Shown: positions 24,190 to 34,004, numbered from the stretch's first letter. The stretch is DNA of 64,000 bases from an uncultured Faecalibacterium sp. (GCA_900540455.1 UQGD01000008.1:6201-70200), one strand, 5' to 3'. Program-made: numbers and translations. Notes: a model not told the origin generated them from the sequence alone.

Positions 24190-25596
24190 TTATTCTAATT
24201 CGTATACGGATGCGGCGGCTCCGTCCAGCCGGATGGCCAGCGGCCCTGCGCCGGGGTAATACCGGGTGGAGAACACCGCTTCGCCCTGGTTGAGGAAGAT
24301 CTCCAGCGAGGAGGCATCCCCCCACACATCCAGGCTGCGGCAGGCATCGTCCAGCAGGACTTCCCGCTGGGTGCGTCCGCCGGAGAGCACCGGGTCGGTA
24401 AAGCGCAGCACGCAGCGGCGGTCCGGCTGGGTATAGTGCAGCTCGGCCCCTTGGGCGATGTGCAGGACAAAGCTGCCGCTGACCGGGGCCTGCAAAGCAA
24501 AGCGGGTGCTGGGCAGCAGATGCGCCTGACCGGGAGAAAGGACGGTGCTTTTTTGCCGCAGCGCCAAAAGTTCCGGGGCGGGCTGCTGCAGCAAACGGCC
24601 GTCGGCTCTCCGGGTCAGCACCCGGGGCAGGGTCATGCAGTGCTGCCAGCCGCAGTCCACGGTGGCTTGGTTGCCATAGGGGGCATCCGGCATCCCCATC
24701 CATCCCAGCAGGATGCGGCGGCTGTGCGGCTCGTCTGCAAAGGTTTGGGGGGCGTAAAAGTCAAACCCGCTGTCCAAAGGGTAAAACTGTCCTAAGGCGC
24801 AGTCCTTGGTGCGCCAATCGCCTTCCAGGGCGAAATAGCCGCAGCCATAGACGTTCTGGCAGGGGATGCCCTGGGGGCTGACCAGCAGATACCACCGGCC
24901 GTCCAGACAGAACAGATCCGGACACTCCCACATATAACCAAAAGGCTCCGGGGTGGTCAGGGTGTTGATGTGGTTCCAGTGGAGCTTGTCGGCGCTTTGC
25001 AGCACCAGCACCTCGCCCCGGTCGGTCAGGGTGCGGGCCCCCAGGACCATATAATACTGCCCCTGCCAGGCAAATACTTTGGGGTCCCGCACATGGCAAC
25101 TCAGCCCGGCGGGATAATCCCGATTATACATAAGACATTGCTTGCTGTCCAGGGTCACCCCGTCCCGGCTGACGGCAAGGCACAGGTTGTGGCCCCGCCC
25201 GGCGGTGATATAGTCGTAGGGGCCGGGGTGCTTTACATTGCCGGTGTAGTACAGATACAGGGCTCCGTTTTCCACCAGGGCAGAGCCGGAGTAGGCGCCG
25301 TGGCAGTCAAAGGGCTGGTCCGGATACAGCATGACCGGCAGCGGCTCCCAGTGGATCAGGTCGGTGCTGCGGACATGACCCCAATGCTTGACCCCGCCGG
25401 AAGCATCGAAGGGGCTGTACTGATAAAAGACGTGGTAAGCGCCATCGTAACAGCACAGGCCGTTGGGGTCGTTCAGCCAGCCTACCGGGGGCTGGATGTG
25501 GTAGTGCTGCCGGTGGCAGTCGGCGGCGACGGTGCCAGCGCCCAGCTTTTCCGCCAGGGGGACCAAGCGTTTCAGGTCTCGTTGCAGCGCATTCAT
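24190..25596 (-). CDS. scrB: Sucrose-6-phosphate hydrolase, GH32
   Basis: A 468-residue GH32 enzyme that splits sucrose-6-phosphate to glucose-6-phosphate and fructose in the cytoplasm. The nucleophile is Asp43 in WLNDPNG, the transition-state Asp is in HVRDPKVF and the acid/base Glu in MWECPDLF. The C-terminal beta-sandwich typical of the family follows. No signal peptide is present, consistent with a phosphorylated cytoplasmic substrate. Its ATG lies one base after the scrA stop, so the genes are translationally coupled. Confidence 0.93.
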   Translation of the reverse strand: MNALQRDLKRLVPLAEKLGAGTVAADCHRQHYHIQPPVGWLNDPNGLCCYDGAYHVFYQYSPFDASGGVKHWGHVRSTDLIHWEPLPVMLYPDQPFDCHGAYSGSALVENGALYLYYTGNVKHPGPYDYITAGRGHNLCLAVSRDGVTLDSKQCLMYNRDYPAGLSCHVRDPKVFAWQGQYYMVLGARTLTDRGEVLVLQSADKLHWNHINTLTTPEPFGYMWECPDLFCLDGRWYLLVSPQGIPCQNVYGCGYFALEGDWRTKDCALGQFYPLDSGFDFYAPQTFADEPHSRRILLGWMGMPDAPYGNQATVDCGWQHCMTLPRVLTRRADGRLLQQPAPELLALRQKSTVLSPGQAHLLPSTRFALQAPVSGSFVLHIAQGAELHYTQPDRRCVLRFTDPVLSGGRTQREVLLDDACRSLDVWGDASSLEIFLNQGEAVFSTRYYPGAGPLAIRLDGAAASVYELE

Positions 25597-25597
25597 G

Positions 25598-26983
25598 TCA
25601 GTGTACGTCCTCCGGTTTCCAGATGACCCAGGTCACGGCGAAGGAGACGCCGAAAGAAAGGACCATCATCAAGATGTATTGCAGGGGCATATGCAGGTGC
25701 AGCAGCACGCCAAAGATGCCGGTGACACCGGTGCCGGTAGCGCCCAGGCCCACGACGCTGGCGTACAGCGCACCGCAGGCGCCGCCTGCAAGACCGCCGA
25801 TAAAGGGCTTGAAGTACCGCAGGTTCACGCCGAAAATGGCAGGCTCCGTAATGCCCATGCAGGCAGACAGCGCAGAGGGCAGCGCCATGGAGCGCAGCTT
25901 TGCGTCCTTGGTCTTTAAGGCCACCGCCAGAGCGGCGCCGCCCTGTGCGACGTTGGCGGCACTTGCCAGGGGCAGCCAGTAGGTGCAGCCATAGCGGGAC
26001 AGCTGCCCCAGGTCGATCAGCGTGTACATATGGTGGATGCCAGCCACCACGGTGATGGCATACAGGCCGCCCATGACAAAACTGCCCAGGCCAAAGGGCA
26101 GGGTGATCAGCCATTGCACGCCGGTGATGATGCTGTTTTCCAACCCGGTGAACACCGGCCCGATGACCGAGAGGGTCAGATAGCCGGTGACGAACACCGA
26201 CACCAGCGGCGTGACGAACAGGTTGATCATGGCGGGTACGATCTTATGCAGCCGCTTTTCGATCTGGCACATGACCCATACGGCGATGATCACCGGGATC
26301 ACATGCCCCTGGTAGCCCACCAGCGGCACCTCGTACAGACCGCCGAACACCGGCTGCATCACCTCCACGCCGGAGGAGACGGTCCAGGCGTTTTGCAGGT
26401 CGGGGTGGATCATGATCATGCCGATGACCGCCCCCAGGAAAGGGTTGCCCCCAAACACCTTGGCGGCCGAAAAAGCGATCAGAACCGGCAAAAACACATA
26501 GGCTGTGTTGGAAAACAGCTTTGCAAATACAAACAGCGAGCCGGAGGTGTCCAGCTGTACAAAGCCGTTGGCTGCCATGAAGTTCAGCGCTTCCATCAGG
26601 CCCATCAAAAAGCCGGAAGCCACAATAGCGGGGATGATGGGGACAAAGATGTCTCCCAGCGTCTTGATGCCCCGCCGGTACCAGGGGGCACGGGCGGCAG
26701 CCGCCTGCTTGACTGCCTCTTTGCTGGTTTGCTCCATGCCGGTCAGCTGGATAAACGCATCATAAACTTTGTTTACGATGCCGGTGCCAAAGATGATCTG
26801 CAGCTGGCCCTGGGCTTCAAAGACGCCCTTGACCCCTTCTACATTTTCCAGCGCCTTTTTGTCCGTCTTGGTGTTGTCTGCGATCACAAGACGCAGCCGG
26901 GTGGCGCAGTGGGCTGCGGAGAGGATGTTTGCAGGGCCGCCTACACAGTCCAGCACCTGCTGTGCGATTTTAGGGTAGTCCAT
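25598..26983 (-). CDS. scrA: PTS sucrose-type permease, IIBC
   Basis: A 461-residue PTS permease. The N-terminal IIB domain has the phosphocysteine Cys26 in SAAHCATRLRL; the IIC domain has about ten membrane segments with FGGNPFLGAVIGMIMIHPDL and GITEPAIFGVNLRYFKPFI. There is no IIA domain, so a separate IIA(Glc)-type protein is required; one is encoded at 18233-18742. The gene is preceded by AAAGGAG and by a promoter with a LacI-type operator. Confidence 0.92.
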   Translation of the reverse strand: MDYPKIAQQVLDCVGGPANILSAAHCATRLRLVIADNTKTDKKALENVEGVKGVFEAQGQLQIIFGTGIVNKVYDAFIQLTGMEQTSKEAVKQAAAARAPWYRRGIKTLGDIFVPIIPAIVASGFLMGLMEALNFMAANGFVQLDTSGSLFVFAKLFSNTAYVFLPVLIAFSAAKVFGGNPFLGAVIGMIMIHPDLQNAWTVSSGVEVMQPVFGGLYEVPLVGYQGHVIPVIIAVWVMCQIEKRLHKIVPAMINLFVTPLVSVFVTGYLTLSVIGPVFTGLENSIITGVQWLITLPFGLGSFVMGGLYAITVVAGIHHMYTLIDLGQLSRYGCTYWLPLASAANVAQGGAALAVALKTKDAKLRSMALPSALSACMGITEPAIFGVNLRYFKPFIGGLAGGACGALYASVVGLGATGTGVTGIFGVLLHLHMPLQYILMMVLSFGVSFAVTWVIWKPEDVH

Positions 26984-27039
26984 ATTCCGCTTCTCCTTTA
27001 CAATAGATCCAAAGGTTCTTCTTCATTTGCCTTGCTTTT

Positions 27040-27053
27040 TGAAATCGATTTCA
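27040..27053 (-). promoter_or_regulatory. ScrR (LacI-family) operator of scrABK
   Basis: A perfect 14-bp palindrome TGAAATCGATTTCA lies about 10 bases downstream of the predicted -10 element, in the place where a LacI-family repressor would block transcription start. Confidence 0.75.
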
Positions 27054-27062
27054 TCTGCCCTC

Positions 27063-27091
27063 ATTATACGGCAACACCCTCAAAAATTCCA
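27063..27091 (-). promoter_or_regulatory. Promoter of scrABK
   Basis: On the minus strand TATAAT (27063-27068) is preceded after 17 bases by TGGAAT (27086-27091). The -10 is consensus, the -35 weak. Confidence 0.6.
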
Positions 27092-27143
27092 TTCGCAGGG
27101 GGGACAAAATTTGGGTATCACGGGTTATTGATTTCACAAGGTT

Positions 27144-28175
27144 TCAGGTCTCCGTGTGGGAAAAAGGGGAGTACAGCGCCTCCGGGTCGTGGTCTCCGGT
27201 GGAGGCCCGGGGACGCAGGGTATAGCCCAGCATCTGGCTGCAGGGCACAGCATGGGGGTCGTTCAGCTGCTCCATCAAAAGTCTGGCAGCCTGCTGCCCG
27301 GCGGTGTGATAGTGCAGGTGGGCGCTGGTCAGGGGCACAAAAGCGGTCTGCCCGGCGGTGCTGTCCCCTACAGAAGCCAGCATCACATCCTCCGGGATGC
27401 GCACGCCCTTGCTGCGGCAGTACTGCATAGCCCCCAGGGCAATGGCATCGGTGGCGCAGAACAGACAGTCCAGCTTGGGGGTAAGGGCAAACAGCTTTTC
27501 TGCCTGCCGAAAGCCGGAATCCATGCTGAAATGGGCGGTGGACATGCGCTCTGGGTGCACAGGGAGCCCCGCCTGCTGCAAAGCGGCCTCAAAGCCCATC
27601 CGCCGGGCGCGTCCGGCCGCTTTGTCCATCTGCGTAACGCCAAGATAACCGGGCAGGCGGCGGCCCTTATCCAGCATCCGGGCAGTAGCGGCTTTGGCGG
27701 CGCCAAAGTCGTCGTGGCAGACACAGCAGCAGCCGGGATATTGCTGGCCCAGAACCACGATGGGCAGAGGCATATTTTCCAGCAGAGCTTTGTGCTGGGG
27801 AGTAAACACGGTGGCGATCAGGATCAGGCCGTCTACGGTGTTATGGCTCAGCATCTCCATGGCCTGCACTTCCCGGGCGGCGTCGTTGGCAGTGTTCACC
27901 AGCAGCAGCCGGTAGCCCCATTCCTCCAACACGCTGCCAATGCCCTCTACCATGCGGGGACAGCTGTCGCTGGACAACTTGGGCAGGACGACCCCGATCT
28001 GCCGGGTACGTTTGGCCCGCAGCATCTGTGCCTGCAGGCTGGGGCGGTAACCGGTGGCTTTTTGTGCGGCAGCGATCTGGGCACGCTTTTCCTCGCTCAG
28101 ATAGCCGCCGTTGAAATAACGGCTCACGGCCGCCTTGGATACCCCGGCGATCCGGGCAAACTCGGTAATATTCAC
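27144..28175 (-). CDS. scrR: LacI-family repressor of the sucrose operon
   Basis: A 343-residue LacI/GalR regulator. The N-terminal helix-turn-helix and hinge are NITEFARIAGVSKAAVSRYFNGGYLSEEKR, followed by a periplasmic-binding-like sugar domain. The GTG at 28175 is chosen because AAGGAGG lies 7 bases upstream and it gives the normal LacI N-terminus; a 24-residue longer form starts in spacer. It lies 160 bp upstream of scrA on the same strand, with a matching palindrome before scrA. The inducer is probably a phosphorylated sugar from sucrose, by analogy. Confidence 0.9.
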   Translation of the reverse strand: MNITEFARIAGVSKAAVSRYFNGGYLSEEKRAQIAAAQKATGYRPSLQAQMLRAKRTRQIGVVLPKLSSDSCPRMVEGIGSVLEEWGYRLLLVNTANDAAREVQAMEMLSHNTVDGLILIATVFTPQHKALLENMPLPIVVLGQQYPGCCCVCHDDFGAAKAATARMLDKGRRLPGYLGVTQMDKAAGRARRMGFEAALQQAGLPVHPERMSTAHFSMDSGFRQAEKLFALTPKLDCLFCATDAIALGAMQYCRSKGVRIPEDVMLASVGDSTAGQTAFVPLTSAHLHYHTAGQQAARLLMEQLNDPHAVPCSQMLGYTLRPRASTGDHDPEALYSPFSHTET

Positions 28176-28240
28176 AGCTGGGCCTCCTTTTCCTATGCGG
28201 ATGCTCCGTTTTTTCAGGAAAAAAGCGGGGCGTTTTGTTC

Positions 28241-28269
28241 TTGACACGTCTTTTTTTTCGTGTTAAAAT
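28241..28269 (+). promoter_or_regulatory. Promoter of the MATE gene
   Basis: TTGACA (28241-28246), a 17-base spacer and TAAAAT (28264-28269), 33 bases before the start codon. Confidence 0.8.
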
Positions 28270-28302
28270 AGCGCTTACTGTGTAAAAAAGGGAGGATCGG
28301 GA

Positions 28303-29607
28303 ATGAAGCTCACCCATCAGTTTTTCCACTATGTGTTTCTGAATATTTTCGGCCTTTTGGGTACATCCTGCTACATCCTGGCTGACACCTTTTTTATCTC
28401 CAGAGCGGCCGGTTCGGACGGCATCACGCTGCTCAACCTGTGCCTGCCGCTGTACAACCTGATCTTTGCAGTGGGGTCGATGCTGGGTCTTGGCTCGGCC
28501 ACCCGGTTTGCGATCCTGCGTGCGCAGGGGGATGTGCGTGCCCACCGCTATTTCTCCAATGCGCTGCTGTGGGCGTGGATGTTCAGCATCCCCTTTATGC
28601 TGGCCGGAGCCTTCTGCCCGGATGTGCTGCTGCGATGGATGGGCGGCGATGCGCAGATCGTGGCACTGGGCGTGAGCTATGCCCGGATCTTTTTGCTGTT
28701 CACCCCGTTTTTTATGTGCAATTATATTACGTCCTCGTTCGTGCGCAACGATGGGGACCCTTCGCTGGCGATGGCGGCTACCCTCAGCGGCAGCTTGTTC
28801 AATGTGGTGTTTGACTACCTGTTCATCTTCCCCATGGGGATGGGGCTGGCCGGTGCTGCATTGGCTACGGCGGTATCCCCCATCGTCAGTATGCTGGTGT
28901 GCAGCCTGCACTTTTTGAAAAAGTCCAATCACATCCAGCTGCGGTTCCAGCGCCCCTCGGTCCGGCTGCTGGGGCAGAGCTGCCCGCTGGGCGTGTCCGG
29001 CTTTGTGGGAGAGATGTCCTCCGGCGTGACCACCACCGTGTTCAACTTTTTGCTGCTTCGGCTGGCGGGCAACGTGGGTGTGGCTGCCTATGGTGTGGTG
29101 GCCAACTATGCGCTGGTGGCTACGGCGGTCTTTAACGGCGTAGCGCAGGGCGTGCAGCCGTTGGCCAGCGCCTGCTACGGCCAGGGCCGCAGCAAGGATG
29201 CCCGCAGGCTGTTGGGTCTGGGCACTGCCACAGCGCTGGGTCTGGCGGCACTGCTGTATGCCGGTGTGTTCGGCTTTACGGATACACTGGTGGCGCTGTT
29301 CAACCAGGACGGCAATATGCAGATGGCCCAGTATGCTTTGCAGGGGATGCGGGTGTATTTTATCGGGTATCTGTTTGCGGGGGTCAACATCGTGGCCACC
29401 GGGTACTTGGGCGCCATCAACCGTCCGGCAGAGGCAACGGCGGCCTCGCTGTGCCGGGGCGTGGTGGCCATCGTGGGCTGCTCGCTGCTGCTGGGCAATC
29501 TGTTTGGCATGAACGGCGTGTGGGCGGCTTTTCCGGCGGCAGAGGCGCTGACGGCGGTGCTGACGGCCTGTCTGCTGCGGCGGGTGGTCCGGCGTACAGA
29601 GGAATAA
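28303..29607 (+). CDS. MATE-family efflux transporter
   Basis: A 434-residue multidrug-and-toxin-extrusion-type protein with about twelve membrane helices in two repeated halves. Typical positions are NIFGLLGTSCYILADTFFISRAAG near the start, SVYARIFLL-like segments and GVAQGVQPLASACYGQG at the start of the second half. Such proteins export cationic compounds with Na+ or H+; the substrate is not inferable. It is monocistronic, divergent from scrR with a near-consensus promoter. Confidence 0.9.
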   Translation: MKLTHQFFHYVFLNIFGLLGTSCYILADTFFISRAAGSDGITLLNLCLPLYNLIFAVGSMLGLGSATRFAILRAQGDVRAHRYFSNALLWAWMFSIPFMLAGAFCPDVLLRWMGGDAQIVALGVSYARIFLLFTPFFMCNYITSSFVRNDGDPSLAMAATLSGSLFNVVFDYLFIFPMGMGLAGAALATAVSPIVSMLVCSLHFLKKSNHIQLRFQRPSVRLLGQSCPLGVSGFVGEMSSGVTTTVFNFLLLRLAGNVGVAAYGVVANYALVATAVFNGVAQGVQPLASACYGQGRSKDARRLLGLGTATALGLAALLYAGVFGFTDTLVALFNQDGNMQMAQYALQGMRVYFIGYLFAGVNIVATGYLGAINRPAEATAASLCRGVVAIVGCSLLLGNLFGMNGVWAAFPAAEALTAVLTACLLRRVVRRTEE

Positions 29608-29620
29608 GAGACGAGCTTGG

Positions 29621-29654
29621 GAAACGGCTGGCGCACTGCGCCGGCCGTTTTTTA
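29621..29654. terminator. Terminator between MATE and AraC genes
   Basis: AAACGGC-TGGCGCA pairs with TGCGCCG-GCCGTTT, followed by TTTTAT; it touches the stop of the convergent AraC gene. Confidence 0.85.
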
Positions 29655-30473
29655 TACATACAGCTCCTGTTCCCGCAGGCTCTCCTCCGGGGAAAGCCCC
29701 GGTGCGGCGGCACGACCCACCAAGGCCCGCCATTGGGCGGGGGACTGGCCGGTCTCTTTTTTGAACACCCGGCACAGATAGTTTGCGCCGGAAAATCCGC
29801 ATAGGCTGGCCACCACCTCCAGCGTGTATTCCCGATGCTGCAAAAGCCGCATGGCCGCTTCAATGCGCACCCGGGTCAGATAGCGCCCGGGAGAGACCCC
29901 CACTGCGTGGGTAAAAGCCCGCACCAGGTGGCTTTTGCTTACGCCCAGCCGCTCACTTAGCTCCTCCACCCCGTACAGACCGGCGTAATTCTGCCGGATA
30001 TCCTCCATGGCGGCCGCTACAAGGGGCGGCAGGGCCGGGGCGGCTGCGTCGGCTTCTGCCAGCTCACACAGCAGGGCAAAGGCGATCTGGCTGTGAGCAC
30101 GGCTGCGCCCGGCCTGTTCAAAGGCCAGCTGCTCCATCAGCTCGGCGGCAGCGGGGCAGGTCTCGCCCTTGGCCAAAAAGGGCGGGCTGTTCAGCCCCGC
30201 CAGAAACTGTGCCGGAGCCTGGCCGGTGAGCAGGGCACAGAGCAGGTGGCTGCCCCCTTGGGGCGACAGCTCCAGCGGGCTGCGGCTCAGGATGAGCTGT
30301 CCGGCCAGGGCTGTCTGGGGCGGCAGCGCCCCTGGGTCTGCCAGGGCGGCGGTGCATTGGCCGCTGGATACCAGGCATACCCACAGCCCGTCTCCTTCCA
30401 GGCAAAGGGGCGCAGACAGCTGAAGATCCCGCAGGGCAGCCAGGGCGATGGTGGTACGCCAATCGTAAATCAA
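29652..30473 (-). CDS. AraC-family transcriptional regulator
   Basis: A 273-residue regulator. The first ~160 residues are a sensory domain without clear family. The C-terminal ~100 residues are the AraC double helix-turn-helix: YGVEELSERLGVSKSHLVRAFTHAVGVSPGRYL and EVVASLCGFSGANYLCRVFKKETGQSP. It is divergent from the orphan sugar-ABC ATPase gene (132-bp spacer), so control of that gene is possible. The ligand is unknown. Confidence 0.88.
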   Translation of the reverse strand: MIYDWRTTIALAALRDLQLSAPLCLEGDGLWVCLVSSGQCTAALADPGALPPQTALAGQLILSRSPLELSPQGGSHLLCALLTGQAPAQFLAGLNSPPFLAKGETCPAAAELMEQLAFEQAGRSRAHSQIAFALLCELAEADAAAPALPPLVAAAMEDIRQNYAGLYGVEELSERLGVSKSHLVRAFTHAVGVSPGRYLTRVRIEAAMRLLQHREYTLEVVASLCGFSGANYLCRVFKKETGQSPAQWRALVGRAAAPGLSPEESLREQELYV

Positions 30474-30526
30474 TATCTGACACCTCTAATCAATAAAATG
30501 CTATTTCATAACACAAAATTATCTGC

Positions 30527-30535
30527 TATTATAAT
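30527..30535 (+). promoter_or_regulatory. Candidate promoter of the sugar-ABC ATPase gene
   Basis: TGC-TATTAT (extended -10) overlaps a TATAAT at 30530-30535; no good -35 is seen, which suits activator control by the divergent AraC protein. Confidence 0.45.
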
Positions 30536-30605
30536 AACAACGAAGCGGCGCACCGTCAAGTAAACGCCGCAGACCACCGTGAATTATAATGGAGGCAAAT
30601 GACCT

Positions 30606-31721
30606 ATGGCTTCGATTAGCTGCCAGCATATCTACAAGATCTACCCGGGCGCAACCGCTCCGTCCGTTACCGACTTCAACCTGGAGATCCAGGATAAGGA
30701 GTTCATCATCTTTGTCGGCCCCTCTGGCTGCGGCAAGTCCACCACCCTGCGTATGATCGCCGGCCTGGAGGAGATCTCCAAGGGCGAGATGTACATCGGC
30801 GGCCGTCTGATCAACGACGTCCCCCCGAAGGACCGTGATATCGCCATGGTGTTCCAGAGCTACGCTCTGTACCCCCATATGACCGTTTACAAGAACATCG
30901 CTTTCGGCCTGGAGCTGCGCAAGACCCCGAAGGACGAGATCGACAAGCGCGTGCACGAGGCTGCTAAGATCCTGGAGATCGAGCACCTGCTGGACCGCAA
31001 GCCCAAGGCTCTGTCCGGCGGCCAGCGTCAGCGTGTTGCCCTGGGCCGTGCTATGGTCCGTAACCCGGCCGTCTTCCTGCTGGACGAGCCCCTGTCCAAC
31101 CTGGATGCTAAGCTGCGTACCAGCATGCGCACCGAGATCATCAAGCTGCACAAGAAGCTGGCTACCACCTTCATCTACGTTACCCATGACCAGACCGAGG
31201 CTATGACCATGGGCGACCGTATCGTTGTTATGAAGGACGGCATCATCCAGCAGGTGGATACCCCCCAGAACCTGTACGATATGCCCTGCAATATGTTCGT
31301 GGCAGGCTTTATCGGCAGCCCCCAGATGAACTTCCTGGACGGCACCCTGATCAAGAAGGGCGACCAGTACGGCATTGACCTGGGCGGCGACATCATCCCC
31401 CTGCCCAAGGAGAAGACCGCTGACGGCAAGCTGGATGCTTACGTTGGCAAGAAGATCAAGATGGGCATCCGTCCTGAGGACATCGATGATGAGCCTGAGT
31501 TTATGGCAAAGCACACCGACTGCCAGCTGGATGCACAGGTGGATGTGTCCGAGATGATGGGCGCTGAGATCTACCTGTACCTGGAGTACAAGGGCAACAA
31601 GATGACCGCCCGTGTGGCTCCCACCTCCAAGGCTCGCAACGGAGACACCGTCCGCGTGGCATTCGATCCCCACAAGGTCCATGTGTTCGACGTGGAGACC
31701 GAGCAGACCATCCTGAACTGA
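30606..31721 (+). CDS. msmK: Sugar ABC transporter ATPase, MsmK/UgpC type
   Basis: A 371-residue CUT1-class ATPase that powers uptake of oligosaccharides or glycerol phosphates. Walker A is [10 protein letters not shown], the signature [19 protein letters not shown], Walker [12 protein letters not shown], and the C-terminal TOBE/regulatory domain includes [13 protein letters not shown]. No permease or binding protein is adjacent, so it is probably a shared ATPase that serves several sugar importers, as MsmK does in streptococci. Codon use is highly biased, suggesting strong expression. Confidence 0.92.
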   Translation: MASISCQHIYKIYPGATAPSVTDFNLEIQDKEFIIFVGPSGCGKSTTLRMIAGLEEISKGEMYIGGRLINDVPPKDRDIAMVFQSYALYPHMTVYKNIAFGLELRKTPKDEIDKRVHEAAKILEIEHLLDRKPKALSGGQRQRVALGRAMVRNPAVFLLDEPLSNLDAKLRTSMRTEIIKLHKKLATTFIYVTHDQTEAMTMGDRIVVMKDGIIQQVDTPQNLYDMPCNMFVAGFIGSPQMNFLDGTLIKKGDQYGIDLGGDIIPLPKEKTADGKLDAYVGKKIKMGIRPEDIDDEPEFMAKHTDCQLDAQVDVSEMMGAEIYLYLEYKGNKMTARVAPTSKARNGDTVRVAFDPHKVHVFDVETEQTILN

Positions 31722-31762
31722 ATTTTTCAGCACGATCATTTTTGATCCTCCTACTCATTGGG

Positions 31763-31803
31763 AAAACCGTCGAGGGCAGCCGCCCTTGGCGGTTTTTCTT
31801 TTT
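31763..31803 (+). terminator. Terminator of the sugar-ABC ATPase gene
   Basis: AAAACCG-TCGAGGGC pairs with GCCCTTGG-CGGTTTT, followed by TCTTTTT. From 31804 to 31893 only an AT-rich leader with an inverted pair CTCCCGC/GCGGGAG (31830 and 31863) is seen. Confidence 0.9.
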
Positions 31804-31907
31804 AACGTTTTCTTTATACAATTTTAATGCTCCCGCCGCCTTTTTTATCTGCTCTTTATTCTGCGGGAGTAAAATGAAAAACTATAAGGAATAAAGGAGG
31901 AGATCCT

Positions 31908-33242
31908 ATGGGGGAAGCGCTGCGAAGAGCGCGGCGTCTGAGCTCGTTTCAAATCATAAGTTTGGGTTTTGCAGCGGTGGACTTGGTGGGGGCTTTGGCA
32001 TTGATGCTGCCTTTGGCTACCCAGAGCCGCTGCGTCACCCCGTTTCGGGAGGCGCTGTTTACCTCCACCTCGGCGCTGTGCGTGACAGGGCTGGTGGTAC
32101 GGGATACCGGCAGTTATTGGTCGGTATTTGGGCAGAGTGTGATCCTGGTGCTGATCCAGATCGGCGGCTTGGGTGTTATCACCGTGGGGGCGGCGCTGGC
32201 TTTGCTGGCAGGGCGCAAGATCTCCTTAAAGCAGCGCAGCACCATGCAGGAAGCCTCGGCTGCTCCGCAGATGGGCGGCATCGTGCGGCTTACCGGCTTT
32301 ATCCTGCGGGCGACGCTGTTGTTTGAGGCTGCCGGTGCCGTGGCGCTGATGCCGGTATTCTGCCGGGATTATGGGCTGCGGGGCATTTGGATGGGGATGT
32401 TCCACTCCATTTCCGCTTTCTGCAATGCAGGCTTTGACCTGCTGGGTACAGAGCAGGCCCCCTATGTATCCCTGACAGCATACGCTGCAGATCCGCTGGT
32501 GTCGCTGGTGATCGCCGGGCTGATCGTTGCGGGCGGCCTGGGTTTTTTGACCTGGGAGGATATCCGCACCCACCGGCTGGATCTGCGCCGTTACCGGATG
32601 CAGAGCAAGGTCATCCTGGCCACCACAGGCTTGCTGATCCTGCTGCCGACGGTCTATTTCTTCTTTTTTGAGTTTACACAGGGCAGCATCGGCCAGCGTT
32701 TTCTGCTGTCGCTGTTCCAGGCCATTACCCCCCGTACTGCAGGTTTCAATACTGCGCAGCTGGCGGAAATGAGCGGCGGGTCCCAGTCCCTGATGATCAC
32801 GCTGATGCTGACCGGCGGCTCGCCGGGGTCCACAGCCGGCGGTATCAAAAATACCACGCTGGCGGTGCTGATCGCCACAGCCGTGGCGACCTTCCGCCGC
32901 CGGGAGGACGCCCAGTTCTTTGGACGCCGGTTGGATGGCAGCGTGGTCAAACAGGCGGTCACGGTGCTGGGGATGTACCTGGTACTGTTTTATGGGGGCG
33001 CACTGGCCATCTCCACGCTGGAGGGGCTGCCCATGTCGGCCTGTCTGTATGAGACAGCCTCGGCTGTGGCAACGGTGGGCCTGACTTTGGGCATCACCCC
33101 CACGCTGGGCGCAGCGTCCCAGCTGATCTTGATCGCATTGATGTTCTTGGGACGCGTGGGCGGCCTGACCTTGATCTATGCTGCGTTCAGCAGCAGCCCG
33201 GTGCGTTCCCGCCTGCCGCAGGAAAAGATCACGGTGGGCTAA
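31908..33242 (+). CDS. trkH: TrkH/KtrB-type potassium uptake channel subunit
   Basis: A 444-residue K+ transporter subunit with four M1-P-M2 repeats. The four pore loops are STSALCVTGLV, ISAFCNAGFD, TPRTAGFNT and ETASAVATVGLT, each with the selectivity glycine. Its length and the downstream single-RCK partner point to the KtrB form. It starts behind GGAGG. With the following trkA-like gene it makes a complete uptake system. Confidence 0.92.
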   Translation: MGEALRRARRLSSFQIISLGFAAVDLVGALALMLPLATQSRCVTPFREALFTSTSALCVTGLVVRDTGSYWSVFGQSVILVLIQIGGLGVITVGAALALLAGRKISLKQRSTMQEASAAPQMGGIVRLTGFILRATLLFEAAGAVALMPVFCRDYGLRGIWMGMFHSISAFCNAGFDLLGTEQAPYVSLTAYAADPLVSLVIAGLIVAGGLGFLTWEDIRTHRLDLRRYRMQSKVILATTGLLILLPTVYFFFFEFTQGSIGQRFLLSLFQAITPRTAGFNTAQLAEMSGGSQSLMITLMLTGGSPGSTAGGIKNTTLAVLIATAVATFRRREDAQFFGRRLDGSVVKQAVTVLGMYLVLFYGGALAISTLEGLPMSACLYETASAVATVGLTLGITPTLGAASQLILIALMFLGRVGGLTLIYAAFSSSPVRSRLPQEKITVG

Positions 33243-33311
33243 GGATAAGCGCTGCGCTGTCTGCAGCCATCGTATAAAAGCCCCCTGGCGGGGGAAAGAG
33301 GAGATAAAACC

Positions 33312-33959
33312 ATGAAATCCATTCTACTCATCGGTTTGGGACGTTTTGGCCGGCATATCGCCTACCAACTCAATGAGCTGAGGCACCAGGTGCTGGCGGT
33401 GGACAACAACGAGCAGCGGGTGAACGATGTGCTGTCCTTTGTTACCAGCTCCCAGATCGGAGACAGCACCGACGAGGCGTTCCTGTCCACGCTGGGTGTG
33501 CGCAACTTTGATGTGTGTATCGTGGCCATCGGCGAGGATTTCCAAAGCTCGCTGGAGACCACCTCTCTGCTCAAGGAGCTGGGGGCACAGTTTGTGGTGT
33601 CCCGTGCAGAGCGGGACGTGCAGGCGAAGTTCCTGCTGCGCAACGGGGCAGATGAGGTGCTCTACCCGGAAAAACAGCTGGCCAAATGGGCCGCTATCCG
33701 GTATAGCTCCGAGCATATCCTGGACTACATCGAGCTGCAGGGGGATTACGCTATCTTTGAGGTGAGCCTGCCGGAGGAATGGGTAGGCCGCAGCATTGGG
33801 GAGCTGAATATCCGCAAAAAATACCACATCAATATCCTGGCTGTGAAGCGGGACGGCGAGATGGAGCTGCGTATCACCCCGGATACGGTGCTGACCAAGA
33901 ACCAGACCCTGCTGGTGATCGGAGAGTACCGGTCGCTGCAAAAGTGTTTCCATATCTGA
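33312..33959 (+). CDS. trkA: TrkA/KtrA-type regulatory subunit (RCK)
   Basis: A 215-residue cytoplasmic gating subunit. The N-terminal nucleotide-binding fold opens ILLIGLGRFGRHIA, with the acidic AVDNNEQRV after the second strand; the C-terminal RCK_C domain begins near residue 135. KtrA rings bind ATP/ADP and, in many Firmicutes, cyclic di-AMP through RCK_C. It follows trkH by 69 bp; that gap holds a small hairpin CCCCC-TGGC-GGGGG, which could adjust the ratio of the two proteins. Confidence 0.92.
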   Translation: MKSILLIGLGRFGRHIAYQLNELRHQVLAVDNNEQRVNDVLSFVTSSQIGDSTDEAFLSTLGVRNFDVCIVAIGEDFQSSLETTSLLKELGAQFVVSRAERDVQAKFLLRNGADEVLYPEKQLAKWAAIRYSSEHILDYIELQGDYAIFEVSLPEEWVGRSIGELNIRKKYHINILAVKRDGEMELRITPDTVLTKNQTLLVIGEYRSLQKCFHI

Positions 33960-34004
33960 TACCGGATATTTTGTGAGCGTGCATGGGAAAGGGGGCCTTT
34001 CTGT

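Noticed and set aside
31804..31907. Possible cyclic di-AMP riboswitch before trkH
   Set aside because: The leader after the terminator is too short and lacks the conserved junction sequences I would expect.
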